Part shown: piece after piece, positions 11,001-19,563 of the stretch
Numbering within the stretch: the first letter of the stretch is position 1
How the letters are laid out: the number at the start of each line of letters is the position of its first letter
Origin: Pedobacter sp. W3I1
Lineage (GTDB): Bacteria > Bacteroidota > Bacteroidia > Sphingobacteriales > Sphingobacteriaceae
Assembly (NCBI RefSeq): GCF_030816015.1
Contig: NZ_JAUSXN010000001.1
Span: 186,001 to 250,000 of the forward strand
DNA: 64,000 bases
Direction: 5' to 3'
Position numbers and translations under genes: made by a program
Notes under the pieces: model-generated
Told to the model about the DNA's origin: nothing
Databases searched by the model: none
What the model saw: the letters and a program-made list of their open reading frames with translations, nothing else

Positions 11001-11024
11001 GGCGTAATATATTTAATAAGATGA
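5070..11024 (+). CDS. Giant secreted PKD-repeat protein with T9SS type B sorting domain
   Basis: A 1984-residue exported protein. Residues 1-28 form a Sec signal peptide (basic KIRCKRK, hydrophobic core, SFAQ). The body is beta-rich, Thr/Asn-rich and repetitive: PKD-like modules starting NAGPDEAVC and NAGSDQNLC, Ig-like units with YQWQSS, and classical PKD domains near the C-terminus (WNFGNG, YDFGDG, WDFGDG, WTFGDG). The last 90 or so residues (from PNSFMPAS, with VFNKWGQVLWET and GWDGTYKGQ) are a gliding-motility-associated C-terminal domain, a type B signal for the type IX secretion system. The stop overlaps the start of the PorP/SprF gene, which supports a cognate surface anchoring pair. 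Likely a cell-surface adhesin or matrix protein; its ligand is unknown. Confidence 0.93.
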   Translation: MKIRCKRKWLFLVLFFGAFLCTSTSFAQVNIGTVDPGPFTPGSTIAVPFTVPPSCVLQGNQFQLYLSDQNGNFGAETLIGTYMGFYSTYVNGILPVGLTPGTGYRVRVKSTNPVSVSAASPTFEVKAGAAVEAKLSSTLLNAANNETFGTCISRANNSFSLTNESTANSTVTATITDEVSGGILPPIPFPTAIQTFTAQQAHYTIYTKAVMPNGTVATKAYLLINNKAITAFANTGNTVLCLPSADFTFNVDVTSTSGIQNNFPGDIYTITWGDQATTTHTLCEIIANGGKVTHPYTKSSCGSVSTSSAGTIYNAFDVSIRVSNAFCSTMGTPVSSSAKVVVKPINSFTFNTPGCTNANIIFVNTSLLGENPNTNTPACTPNNVTYNWYVDGVIKAANKPKSFNLVYSFPTHGEHIIRLESKNITGECDADPVEMKICIQDPPKPAFNLPSNTICAGTTLKASDLSVLDNICEAANNYFWSVSPAVGFTGGTSATSKEPVFNFTNAGTYTITLNITTPSCGVMTSLPQTVVVNESPAATLSPDIILCNLATYDFNNTTTGPTKTLITGTTQDLSDTYTWTVTPSGSGTYSFTGGTTANTKYPSIKFDSYDTYTISVTHKNNCGTVTSTQKITFSTAPVVNAGLDQSICFNDPSFTLSGTITGATSSQTWIGGQGTFTPSRNDLNATYTPTAAEKTAGTVTLQLRVTTALAPPCNQIDDDIILKIKPNISVTSAATKTICTGNNIAYAPTSAVTGVTYTWTATGTASATGYTTTGIGDINDVLTNTDLNADANVTYTIIPHLEGCDGTPFLLFIVIKPNPIATAAAPNLTICNATSTAITLSANLAGINYTYTSAVTGAITGNSNRVVASAVSQINDILTNSGTTSGTVTYTITPISTNGCPGTPANITITVLPNATLANAGPDEAVCNATSYTLKGNNPIVGTGKWTIVSAPTSVTFADDTQGNTAISGLQAGNTYTLRWTIGDASCSTSSDDVQITVNPLSVGGTSTGDVNVCAGANSGNINLTGQIGDITRWERSIDNGLTWSTVTSTANPYVFSNLTITTQYRAVVQSGSCAEVLSTVTTITVNPGTVAANAGSDQNLCSGNGITLNGNNPSPNTGIWTLVTTQTGITITDPTLYNTTVTGLIPGQAYTFRWTISGFNGCPPSVDDVTVTYYSPVTNNINASSAPVCAGQSTIITGDTPTGGTGTYAYQWQSSADGNNWSNVPSAVNKDLTLIVSSSTYFRRLVNSTICTSISNSLQITALPGLTNNTISTDQNICIGAAAAALTGATPSGGSGTYVYQWQSSLNGTAWSDVLGANSVSFTPPTPTVTIYYRRSVASGACSNNLSNQIKITVNPHAQAEITYNKNVGCAPFILNASNIAATLYPDRNSIYTWFANNIQIGTGSTFPGYTLLNGNEAVTIKLVVTSSLGCNTDEKSEVFSTLPVITPSFTASAIEGCGPLNVTFTNTTTPLSGATYKWNFGNGTTSNLAQPAAQTFLADPTGKDIIYTITLETTIPCGPPIVKSATVTVHAKPVAIFSPDKTTGCSDLLVNFTNTSPESAETTYTYDFGDGAPSETYPDRRTVSHTFSTLLVKNFIATMTAKNSCGTSTSSNTIVVSPNNIIPELVVNGTEKKGCAPFTINFVNNTSGASRFVYTFTNEDSGEIIKLPSNTTGIFPYTFTKAGKYTIRLDAENDCSKNFTTETVTIIAQPTASFTADKTTGCTNLAVQFKNTSVGAIGYRWDFGDGSPISNEFEPQHTYTGSGINYLVTLTTTNALGCINSTTIADFIHVVPPPVATFTVIPGNEVSIPNYSFAFKDISTDAVSWEWTFGDGSGSTLQNPNHTYPNEGTYNVTLKVLNKEGCSSSTFQSVRIIGVPGYLNIPNSFMPASAKNEIKVFTAKGRGIKEWQMSVFNKWGQVLWETSKLDDGAPLEGWDGTYKGQEQPQGVYYWKVDIKFINGSDWKGMTYDSSPPRKTGVIYLIR

Positions 11025-12043
11025 TGAGGAGAAGGATAATATTATTTTTGTTTGCGTTAGTGCTGCCCTTTATGATTTCGGCGCAGGACCACATTTATTC
11101 GCAGTTTTACAATGCCCCTGTTTATCTAAATCCGGCTTTAACAGGTCAGTTTGAAGGCGACATCAGGTTTAATGCCTTATATCGAAACCAATGGACGGGT
11201 TTAGCTAGCGATTTTTCTTACATGAGCGCTTCTGGCGATTTAAACCTTCACCAGTTTAACAGTGGCATCGGTTTAATTTTTAACCGCAGTAGCGAGGGTA
11301 CAGCCTACCTGGTGAAGAATAATATAGCGTTGAGCTATTCTTATATTATCGATGGTGATGACTTTGCGCTCTCATTTGGATTGCAGGGTGGCATCACTAA
11401 TCAGAAATTAAACTGGGATAAACTTGTTTTTGGCGATCAGATCGATATCAACACTGGTTATATGCCGGGTAGCGTTTCTGGCGCCGAGCGACCAAGCGTT
11501 GATAGCCGTTTTTATTTTGACGCCAATACAGGAGCCAATCTGGTTTATAAAAAATTTATGATGGGGCTCGCTGTCCATCACCTTAACCGCCCCGACGAAT
11601 CGCTTTCAGGTTTTCAGGCAAAGTTACCCATGCGCATATCGGGGAATTTAAGTTACAAACTCACCCTCGTGCCCGATGAGTACGATCGCGACGGCAACTA
11701 CCTGATTCCTTCAATTGTAGCCTACAAACAGGGTAATGTGAAGTCTTTCAGTGTAGGCATGCAATATAAATATGCCGGAATAAATGCAGGTATCTGGTAC
11801 CGCAACGATGGCAATTCGAATGGAAGTGATGCCATTGTTTTTTCGGTGATCTTCGATATTTTTAACCGCAGAACCAACGGCGAAAAATTCAGGTTGGGCA
11901 TTAGCCACGATGCTACAACTTCTAAAATCAATTATACCAATACCAGCGGTACATCAGAAATTGGTGTGGGTTACGAAAAATATTTTCCAAATAGTTCAAA
12001 TGGGGGCAGAGCAAATGGCCTAAGATGTTATGATTTTTATTAA
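11021..12043 (+). CDS. PorP/SprF family type IX secretion outer-membrane protein
   Basis: Predicted outer-membrane beta-barrel of the PorP/SprF family, which pairs with large type B T9SS substrates and helps attach them to the cell surface. The ATG at 11021 overlaps the previous stop by four bases (ATGA) and is followed by a clear signal peptide (RRRIILFLFALVLPFMISAQ). The start of the mature protein, DHIYSQFYNAPVYLNPALTG, is the family signature. It is about 340 residues long, as usual. An in-frame ATG upstream at 10958 would add 21 residues before the signal peptide and is less likely. Translational coupling implies equal production with the PKD protein. Confidence 0.92.
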   Translation: MMRRRIILFLFALVLPFMISAQDHIYSQFYNAPVYLNPALTGQFEGDIRFNALYRNQWTGLASDFSYMSASGDLNLHQFNSGIGLIFNRSSEGTAYLVKNNIALSYSYIIDGDDFALSFGLQGGITNQKLNWDKLVFGDQIDINTGYMPGSVSGAERPSVDSRFYFDANTGANLVYKKFMMGLAVHHLNRPDESLSGFQAKLPMRISGNLSYKLTLVPDEYDRDGNYLIPSIVAYKQGNVKSFSVGMQYKYAGINAGIWYRNDGNSNGSDAIVFSVIFDIFNRRTNGEKFRLGISHDATTSKINYTNTSGTSEIGVGYEKYFPNSSNGGRANGLRCYDFY

Positions 12044-12066
12044 TTTGCCTGTTATAATTCAAGGCG

Positions 12067-12726
12067 ATGAACGAGATCATAGACCAAAACCATTTCATTA
12101 CACAGAGCGAGATCAATAAATTTCTATTGGCAACATTCCTTTGTGGCATAATCGGTGCCGAACGCGAGTACAGAAGTAAATCTGCCGGACTCAAAACCAT
12201 GATGATGATCGGCTTAGGTGCTACCCTATTTACCATTCTATCTATCAAAATCGGGCCAACCAGTCAAGACCGTATTGCCTCAAATATTGTTACCGGAATA
12301 GGTTTTTTAGGTGCCGGGGTAATTTTTAAAGAAGAAAACCGCGTTAAAGGGCTCACCACCGCCTGCATTATCTGGATTGTTGCCGCAATTGGGATGGCAG
12401 TTGGCTCCGGTTATTATGAACAGGCTATAGGGGTTACCATTGTGGTTTTATTAGCGCTGATTATTTTCCCCTTTTTAGAAGAAATTGGAGACCGTCGTTT
12501 TACCAAAAGGATTTACCGTATTGTTAAAAAACAGCATACACATGCCAATTTAGAAAGCTACGAAGAGGTTTTCCGTGAGAGCAAACTCAAACCACAACGC
12601 GGAAAACACCAACTGGTAGACAATATTATCACCGGAAACTGGATTGCTACCGGTACACCGCAAAACCATCGGAAATTTGTAGAACGTATGCTTAAAGATG
12701 ATGATATTATAGAGTTTGATTTTTAA
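12067..12726 (+). CDS. MgtC/SapB family membrane protein
   Basis: Integral membrane protein of the MgtC/SapB family. The N-terminal half has the conserved GIIGAEREYRSKSAGLKTMMMIGLGATLF and TGIGFLGAGVIFKE segments and four to five hydrophobic helices; the last 80 residues are a soluble tail. Family members are linked to magnesium limitation and acid or phosphate stress, but the biochemical role of this one is unknown. It begins 23 bases after the PorP/SprF stop and may be read from the same transcript. Its 3' end overlaps the convergent RDD gene by 20 bases. Confidence 0.88.
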   Translation: MNEIIDQNHFITQSEINKFLLATFLCGIIGAEREYRSKSAGLKTMMMIGLGATLFTILSIKIGPTSQDRIASNIVTGIGFLGAGVIFKEENRVKGLTTACIIWIVAAIGMAVGSGYYEQAIGVTIVVLLALIIFPFLEEIGDRRFTKRIYRIVKKQHTHANLESYEEVFRESKLKPQRGKHQLVDNIITGNWIATGTPQNHRKFVERMLKDDDIIEFDF

Positions 12727-13198
12727 CCGAATCAAACAGATCTACTCTTTGAGTCTGTAAGGCCAGTTTTTTTTCGTCAACCACCATCGTGTCCGACCAG
12801 CGATCGTGCCAGGGATCACAGGGATTACTGAGCGCGCTAATTGCATTAAAAGGAATCACACGGATCATATTTCGCGTAAATGCTTTTGCCAAATCGATCT
12901 CGCTACCATCCAGGTTTACGGCTTTTGTTCCTGTAATGAGTTTCCCAATTGATTTTCCATGTGAAACAGCTTCTATTAAACACATAATAAAGCCATAACA
13001 AACCATCGCGATCAATCGGTCTAAAAGACCATTGATTCCGTCTAAAATTCCAGGAAATAAAATTCCTATACAGATGTAAATGCCAAAAAGAATGATGTAA
13101 AAGACAATTAAGTCGATGATATAATTAGCAAGTCTTTTGCCCGAGCTGGCACGGCAGTAGCTTAAATCAATTTCTTGATAGTTGTTGTTAAAGTCCAT
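12707..13198 (-). CDS. RDD family membrane protein
   Basis: 163-residue protein with the RDD fold: an Arg in the first helix region (SGKRLANYIIDLIVFYIILFG), two to three transmembrane helices, and the conserved stretch GKSIGKLITGTKAVNLDGS. The C-terminal part contains DRWSDTMVVDEK, typical of RDD proteins. The role of such proteins is mostly undefined (small solute or ion transport has been proposed). The gene is convergent with mgtC and overlaps its 3' end. It stands alone on the minus strand. Confidence 0.85.
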   Translation of the reverse strand: MDFNNNYQEIDLSYCRASSGKRLANYIIDLIVFYIILFGIYICIGILFPGILDGINGLLDRLIAMVCYGFIMCLIEAVSHGKSIGKLITGTKAVNLDGSEIDLAKAFTRNMIRVIPFNAISALSNPCDPWHDRWSDTMVVDEKKLALQTQRVDLFDSVKNQTL

Positions 13199-13285
13199 TG
13201 ATGGAGCGTTTGGATTAGATTTTTCTAAGGTAAAATATTTTGATGTTCATTCAAAATTAATTTAGCCAAAATCATAAAACAATCA

Positions 13286-13293
13286 TAGCTTTG
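13286..13293 (+). promoter_or_regulatory. Bacteroidota -7 promoter element before sdaA
   Basis: TAGCTTTG matches TAnnTTTG exactly and ends 17 bases before the sdaA ATG. An upstream TTTAG about 20 bases earlier is a weak -33 candidate. Confidence 0.5.
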
Positions 13294-13310
13294 TATAACT
13301 ATATTCATAA

Positions 13311-14739
<1,429 letters not shown>

Positions 14740-14828
14740 TTCAACATTGTTGCAATAAAATGACCGGTGTTATCGATTTATTACAAACTTTTTGGCCCTA
14801 AATCAACAAGTATTTTTAATTCGCTGAC

Positions 14829-14927
14829 ATGCACATTGTGGGTTTAGCTAAAGATCAGACAGGTAAAGAATATTATATCGTTAAACACTCTCGGGAGCAA
14901 GCAACGATTGCGGCCTTTTTGTTGGGG
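14829..14927 (+). pseudogene. Remnant of a C1 (bleomycin-hydrolase-like) peptidase
   Basis: About 21 codons (MHIVGLAKDQTGKEYYIVKH) resemble the C-terminal core of aminopeptidase C/bleomycin hydrolase, where family members read HxM..G.AKDQNG..Y..VKNSWG. The catalytic-site Asn of KNSWG is replaced by His and the homology stops at once; the catalytic His context upstream is also missing. The open frame carries on into a palindromic repeat up to 15026, but that part is not protein-like. Best read as a decayed gene tail next to a repeat insertion. Short similarity, so moderate confidence only. Confidence 0.4.
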
Positions 14928-15190
14928 TTTAACCGCAAAGGGCGCGAAGTTTTCGCAAAACCTAATAGTCGTCACCCTGAATTTATTTCAGGGTCTATCC
15001 TAGCAAGAAAGATGCTGACCACATAGTAGCTACAAGACAATTAAAATACTACTTCTACTTGTAAAACAAGTTCAGCATGACGATCGTGTCAAGAAATTGT
15101 GTTAAAATTGGTCAACACGAATAAATATTAATTGAACTTAAGCACATAAGACTTCCTCTGTGTGCTCTGCGCTTTCTCTTTGCGGTTAAA
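14928..15190. repeat. Composite palindromic element (inverted TTTAACCGCAAAG ends)
   Basis: TTTAACCGCAAAG at 14928-14940 is repeated inverted at 15178-15190, enclosing about 240 bases. Nested inside at 14970-15086 is a class 2 palindrome: left arm GTCACCCTGAATTTATTTCA, right arm GTTCAGCATGACG. No gene is visible within. Together with the peptidase remnant it fills the gap between sdaA and the AEC transporter. Confidence 0.6.
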
Positions 15191-15201
15191 AAACGAGATA
15201 A

Positions 15202-16113
15202 TTAAACCAAGCGCGAATAGGTTAACACCAACCACCATAAACCCGTGGTGATAAAAGACAATAAAATTCCGATCCCAACCACCAAGTTAGAAAGCTTCGG
15301 ATTAAGATTATACTGGTCGGCTACCACACCAGCGGTTAATAGCGTTGGCATAGCCATTTCGAAAATGGTTATTTTAGTAATTGTTCCACTCATCCCCAAA
15401 AAAAGTGCAACAAGTAACACCACTAAAGGCGCCAAAATTAATTTATACAATAGCGCAAAGCTGATGTGCTTCAATTCGCTAAACCAACCGCCAAATTTTA
15501 ATTGTAAACCTATTGAAAACAACGCCAGTGGGCCAACCGTACCAGCTAGTTTCTCAAATAGTGGATCTAGTGAAGAAAGATCAATAAAATGTGGGAGGAT
15601 CAGTGCTAAAACGCAACCAATAAACGGAGGGAAGGTCAATACTTTTTTCAGCACCAATTTTGGGTTTAACTTTTGGTTCTGCGAAGAGCGGATGGCTACA
15701 ATAATGCCAATGGTAGATAAAAGCGTAAAGGTTACCTGATCGCAGATAATGGCTATTGCCAGTTCTTTTTCACTAAAATAAGCCACAATTAATGGAAAAC
15801 CTACAAATGAAGTATTACTTAAAGAACTAGTTAATTTTAATCCACCTGAAGTGGCTTTGCTCATATTCCGGATACGGCTATAGAGGGTAATAAACAACCA
15901 GCCAAATAGCCAGATAAAAATTGGTGCCAGTGCTGGAAACAATAAATCTCTCGTCCAGGTAATATGTGGCAAATATTTAAACGAAACTGCTGGTAGTGCA
16001 ATATAGATAATCCAGGCGTTAATGCCCTTGTGTGCATCTTTAGGCAGCGATTTACTTTTTCTGAAAAGAATCCCGGCTAAAATACATAAACCTATAAGAA
16101 TGAAGTTTGCCAT
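15202..16113 (-). CDS. AEC family transporter
   Basis: Member of the auxin efflux carrier (AEC) family of secondary transporters, with about ten hydrophobic helices in two halves. Typical features are the N-terminal FILIGLCILAGILFRKSK, the INAWIIYIALPAVSFKYL loop, and the C-terminal EMAMPTLLTAGVVADQYNLNPKLS. I chose the ATG at 16113 because it gives the usual membrane-embedded N-terminus (MANFILIG); an upstream start at 16152 would add 13 residues. The substrate is unknown; bacterial relatives export or exchange organic acids such as malate. It stands between the repeat element and the helicase gene on the same strand. Confidence 0.88.
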   Translation of the reverse strand: MANFILIGLCILAGILFRKSKSLPKDAHKGINAWIIYIALPAVSFKYLPHITWTRDLLFPALAPIFIWLFGWLFITLYSRIRNMSKATSGGLKLTSSLSNTSFVGFPLIVAYFSEKELAIAIICDQVTFTLLSTIGIIVAIRSSQNQKLNPKLVLKKVLTFPPFIGCVLALILPHFIDLSSLDPLFEKLAGTVGPLALFSIGLQLKFGGWFSELKHISFALLYKLILAPLVVLLVALFLGMSGTITKITIFEMAMPTLLTAGVVADQYNLNPKLSNLVVGIGILLSFITTGLWWLVLTYSRLV

Positions 16114-16182
16114 TGTGTAGCGCAAAGATAATTTATAAAAGAAAAACGCCAATAAGGAATGTATTTATGGCGTTCTAAATAA

Positions 16183-17404
16183 TTATACAGAAGGTTTTGG
16201 TTTTTTCTTTTTGTTCCAAACCTTTTTCGTGCCTTTATGCTGTGGCCTCTTTTCCTCCACATGCGTAATTTCCATTGCAGCTATACTTTCAGGCAGTGGC
16301 ATTCGGGGAACCTCCTTTTCGATTAATTTTTCAATATTATCGAATTTACGTTTATCCCTTCCATTTATCAATGTAATGGCTGTTCCTTTGGTTGCTGCTC
16401 TTGCCGTACGACCAATCCTATGCACATAATCGGCCGGATCGCCAGGAACATCATAATTGATAACCAAGTCGATTCCCTCTACATCGATTCCGCGGAGATA
16501 ACACATCAGTTCCAATCAAAATTGGCAACCGCCTGTTTTTGAAAGCCAGTAAAATATCTTCACGCTCCTTCTGCCCCAAATCGGAGTGAAAAGCTTCGGC
16601 TTTAATGCCTAATCCTTTAAAAGTTTTATATAAAGCTTTTACTTTTTCCTTGGTCGAAACGAAAATAATACTGCTCTTGTATTGCCCGCTTTTAAAAATA
16701 TCGGTTAATAAGGCTTGTTTCTGCTGGTCGTGAATGTTATAGGCCCGTTGATCGATCCCTTCAGCAGGTTTAGCAATTGAAATCGTAATCTGCTTCGGTT
16801 CATGCAAAATCTTACCTGCCATGGTCCTTATTTTCGGCGCCATTGTAGCTGAAAATAAAAGCGTTTGCCTTTTCTTTGGCAGGTAGCTAATAATGCGGAT
16901 AATATCGTCGTAAAAGCCCATATCCAACATCCTATCAGCTTCATCTAAAATCAAATGCTGCAAATGTTCCAATTTTAACACACCCGAAGATAAATGTGCC
17001 ATTAGCCTGCCCGGAGTGGCAATAATAATATCTACTCCATCGCGCATAGAACGTTTTTGCTGTTCGTAAGCAATACCATCTCCTCCACCGTAAACTGCTA
17101 AAGAACTGATGTTGGTAAAATAAGCCAGTGCTTCAACCTGTAAATCAATCTGTTGCGCAAGCTCACGTGTTGGCGCCAGGATCAAAGTATTGTTGTGTCT
17201 GTCAGCAGCTTTGCTAATTTTATCCATTACTGGTAATAGATAGCTGGCTGTTTTTCCTGTACCGGTTTGCGCACAGGCAATCAGATCATGATTATCTAAA
17301 ATTACCGGGATGGCTTGTTCTTGTATTGGTGTAGCGCTTTTATACCCCATGGCCATTAAGCCTTCGTATAAATCGGGGTTAAAGTTAAAGTCGTTAAAAT
17401 TCAA
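16183..17404 (-). pseudogene. DEAD-box RNA helicase (RhlE-like) with a single-base frameshift
   Basis: ATP-dependent RNA helicase. The first frame (17404 down to 16451) holds the Q motif (ATPIQEQAIPVI), motif I AQTGTGKT, motif II DEADRMLDMGF, motif III LFSATM and IIFVST. The coding strand then reads TCTCCGCGGAATC where the conserved sequence needs TCTCGCGGAATC, an extra base at 16494-16495, so [15 protein letters not shown] is broken. The next frame carries motif Va and motif VI ([11 protein letters not shown]) and a basic tail to 16183. Repaired length is 406 residues, normal for small RhlE-type helicases. As written the product lacks motif VI and could not hydrolyse ATP productively. Sequencing error and true mutation cannot be told apart here. 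Confidence 0.88.
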
Positions 17405-17531
17405 TCTATTGTGTTTATATCTTTTAGCAAAAGTACCTTAAAATACCGCTAATAGCAAACTCCATTTCAATATCTGTTTGCTTCGTAATTTGAAAAGTAA
17501 TATCAATGAATTCTTTCCTGTTGCAACAAAG

Positions 17532-17566
17532 CAAAATAGCCCCAACTGCTTAAAACAATCGGGGCT
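17532..17566 (-). terminator. Intrinsic terminator downstream of hsp20
   Basis: On the minus strand AGCCCCGA and TTGGGGCT pair over 8 bp (one G-U) with a 13-base loop, followed by ATTTTGC. It lies 23 bases after the Hsp20 stop. Confidence 0.65.
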
Positions 17567-17588
17567 TGGAAATTATAATAGACGAAAC

Positions 17589-18041
17589 TTAGTCTACCAG
17601 AATATCTTTCTCTGGTGTATTCGTTTCAGGGTTTTTAGGTAGGGTAACCTTCAAAATTCCATCACCATAGTGGGCAGAAATATTTTCTACTAAAACCTTT
17701 CCGTTTAAACCAAAAGCCCTTTCGAAAGGGCCGTTGCTATATTCTCTGCGGCTATACTTTTTAGCTGAATCAGCTTCTTCTTTAGGGTGGTAAGAAATGG
17801 TTAATACATCATCTTTGGTAACCACCTTCAAATTCTCTTTAACCAAAGCTGGTGCAAAAAGCTCAATAATAAAGCTGGTTTCTGTTTCTGCTATGTTTAC
17901 AGGTACTTTTCTAAGGCCCTGGTTAAACATGCCGTGTTTGTGGTGACCGAAAGGACCACCGAAGTGCCTTCCAAATCTTCCCTCTCCTGCGCCGAAGCGA
18001 CTATGCATCTTGCCCGAATGGCATCTATGTTCGTTGTACAT
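17589..18041 (-). CDS. Small heat shock protein, Hsp20/alpha-crystallin family
   Basis: ATP-independent holdase chaperone. The alpha-crystallin domain spans about residues 45-150, from VPVNIAETETSFIIELFAPALVKENLKV to the beta strand GILKVTLPK, with the A-x-x-x-N-G-L-type signature here as ISAHYGDGILKVTLP. The 45-residue N-terminal arm is unusually rich in His, Gly and Phe (HRCHSGKMHSRFGAGEGRFG), perhaps metal-binding or disordered. It follows a run of three small minus-strand genes after a 53-base gap and may be co-expressed with them under stress. An intrinsic terminator lies downstream. Confidence 0.92.
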   Translation of the reverse strand: MYNEHRCHSGKMHSRFGAGEGRFGRHFGGPFGHHKHGMFNQGLRKVPVNIAETETSFIIELFAPALVKENLKVVTKDDVLTISYHPKEEADSAKKYSRREYSNGPFERAFGLNGKVLVENISAHYGDGILKVTLPKNPETNTPEKDILVD

Positions 18042-18094
18042 TTTATTTAATTTTAATTGTTATTTATTCTGTTAATTCACTGGCTGAGCCAAGA

Positions 18095-18481
18095 TTAATT
18101 GTAAACCGTCTGCTCCTTTTTAGGGATGCCCAATAGCTGTGTAATGATATTTGCATAGGGATAGGATGGCGAGAAAACGGCATAATCAAATTTTAAACCC
18201 CTTATCTGAACCAAAATATCGTCGATAAATTTCATTGGCTCAAGCAGGGCGCTGATCAGTCCCGATTTAGGTTCTTCATTCATAACGTTTTTCCCTTGAA
18301 AAATATTTAACTCCTGAGTGTAGGCTTTAAAGTCAGCGCCGATTTGTTCTATAGGAGCTTTAAACTCATCTGAACTAAAGAAAGTTACCTTCTCTCCCCG
18401 CGTAATCAATTCGTTTGCCATACCTAAAATCGGCCTTACATCGGCCTGAGATGGATCGCTTAAAAAAAGTACTTGTGACAT
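18095..18481 (-). pseudogene. Truncated glycosyltransferase (MGT/GT1 family N-terminal part)
   Basis: 128 residues matching the first third of a macrolide-type family 1 glycosyltransferase: VLFLSDPSQADVRPILGMANELITRGEKVTFFSS is the donor-fold start, followed by IEQIGADFKAY and a segment of the type ISALLEPMKFIDDIL. Full-length members have about 390-420 residues and carry the nucleotide-sugar site in the C-terminal half, which is absent; the frame stops after GIPKKEQTVYN. It starts 4 bases after the preceding small gene stops, so it is embedded in that operon. Probably a truncated, non-catalytic remnant, though a retained stand-alone acceptor-binding domain cannot be excluded. Confidence 0.65.
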
Positions 18482-18485
18482 AACG

Positions 18486-18719
18486 CTATCTATTTACTTT
18501 GTTTATACTGTCAACTGCTGTAATCATGGTATCATCCATTTTTCTGTTGTGGTGACTGTAACTATGGTTTCTATGATGTTCTTGCTGACAATCATCACGA
18601 TAATGCCTGTTTTTAAAATCTAACCGATCACGGTATCCATTCTGAATGGCAAGTACATTTAAGCTGTAAAAAGTTCCTGCGGCAACAGCCAATGCTAATA
18701 ATATTCTAAATGTTCTCAT
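18486..18719 (-). CDS. Small His-rich exported or membrane protein, unknown
   Basis: 77 residues: an N-terminal hydrophobic helix (TFRILLALAVAAGTFYSLNVLA) that could be a signal anchor, then a hydrophilic tail rich in His, Arg and Asp (DDCQQEHHRNHSYSHHNRK). I do not recognise the family. It begins five bases after the stop of the 88-residue membrane gene and ends four bases before the truncated glycosyltransferase, so the three read as one operon. The His clusters echo the His-rich arm of the nearby Hsp20 protein, which hints at metal exposure, but that is inference. Confidence 0.6.
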   Translation of the reverse strand: MRTFRILLALAVAAGTFYSLNVLAIQNGYRDRLDFKNRHYRDDCQQEHHRNHSYSHHNRKMDDTMITAVDSINKVNR

Positions 18720-18724
18720 GGCGG

Positions 18725-18991
18725 TTAATAATTTACGTTGATATTGTTAACTGTTCCATTGCCTTGTACGGTTGGCCTGTACCATTGGTTATCGATCGGT
18801 ACAATTGGGTTGTAATAATTTTCGAAACCGTTAAAGCGGTTATGGAAATAATGGTGTCGCCTCCCAATAAAAATCCTGAACATTAAACCGATCAGCATGA
18901 TGGCGAATATAAATTTGAACACAAATGGTATGAAGAAAGCGACTGCACCGAGTACAATCCCGAATCCTATGGTTTTTAATATTTTTTTCAT
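18725..18991 (-). CDS. Small membrane protein, unknown
   Basis: 88 residues with two closely spaced hydrophobic helices (GFGIVLGAVAFFIPFVF and FIFAIMLIGLMFRIFIG) followed by a basic, His-rich stretch (RRHHYFHNRF) and an Asn/Tyr-rich C-terminus. No known domain recognised. It is the first gene of a compact minus-strand operon with the 77-residue His-rich protein and the truncated glycosyltransferase. An 8-bp inverted repeat lies just upstream. Confidence 0.6.
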   Translation of the reverse strand: MKKILKTIGFGIVLGAVAFFIPFVFKFIFAIMLIGLMFRIFIGRRHHYFHNRFNGFENYYNPIVPIDNQWYRPTVQGNGTVNNINVNY

Positions 18992-19016
18992 CTCCTATAA
19001 TTTTAAATAATTGTAA

Positions 19017-19039
19017 TCAACTCACAGTAAATGAGTTGA
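19017..19039. promoter_or_regulatory. Inverted repeat upstream of the small-protein operon
   Basis: TCAACTCA and TGAGTTGA, separated by 7 bases, form a perfect dyad 26 bases upstream of the ATG at 18991. It has the size of a dimeric repressor operator or a leader hairpin. No regulator can be assigned. Confidence 0.35.
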
Positions 19040-19195
19040 GTTACCAACACTGTTTTTTTGTTATTTATATAGGAAGACGAAGCAACTTTATTTTTACTTT
19101 AAATTATTTTGATTTTTTTATTTACTAAGGAATTTCCCCCTAGTGATGTCATCCTGAGCGCAGTCGAAGGATCTCTTTAAAAAGTTTTGAAGATC

Positions 19196-19266
19196 CGTCA
19201 TTTCGAGCGGAGTAAAACATAGTCGAGAAATCTATAAAGAGATCTCCCCACTCCGGTCGAGATGAT
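19196..19266. repeat. Interspersed palindromic repeat, class 1
   Basis: Left arm CGTCATTTCGAGCGGAGTA, right arm CTCCGGTCGAGATGATG, enclosing AGTCGAGAAATCT-type sequence. This is a shorter copy of the element at 1628-1733. Confidence 0.75.
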
Positions 19267-19563
19267 GATGCCTCATTACCATTGACGTATCATTTAAACA
19301 GCTAAGAATCAATTTTTCGCGCAAAAAATTTAACACTATCGATAGCTTGGGAAATATATTCCTTGCACAAACCTTTCATTATAAACCCGATAGCAGTGGA
19401 TGCCGATTCTTTACCGAAAAATCGGCACTGAATCAGCATCGGCTGGAATGAATAGCGGGACTGCTAAACCCTATGGAATACTGACATTCGTTTCCAAAAC
19501 CTAAAAGCTAAAAACGTCATTTATATTGATTTTATACAATAAATTAACCCTCAGAATGGCAGT

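Larger units (their letters stand above)
18992..19563. other. Non-coding stretch with repeats upstream of the small-protein operon
   Basis: No gene seen in about 570 bases. It holds the 19017-19039 dyad, a GTCATCCTGAGCGCAGTCGA half-element near 19148, a class 1 palindrome at 19196-19266, and a GCCGATT/AATCGGC hairpin at 19402-19426 inside sequence of the kind that recurs in other intergenic regions of this window. Confidence 0.6.

Noticed and set aside
10958..11020. Upstream start for the PorP/SprF gene
   Set aside because: It would put 21 residues before a clean signal peptide; the ATGA overlap start at 11021 is better.
15245..15739. 164-codon plus-strand frame opposite the AEC transporter
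   Set aside because: Shadow of a conserved membrane protein gene.
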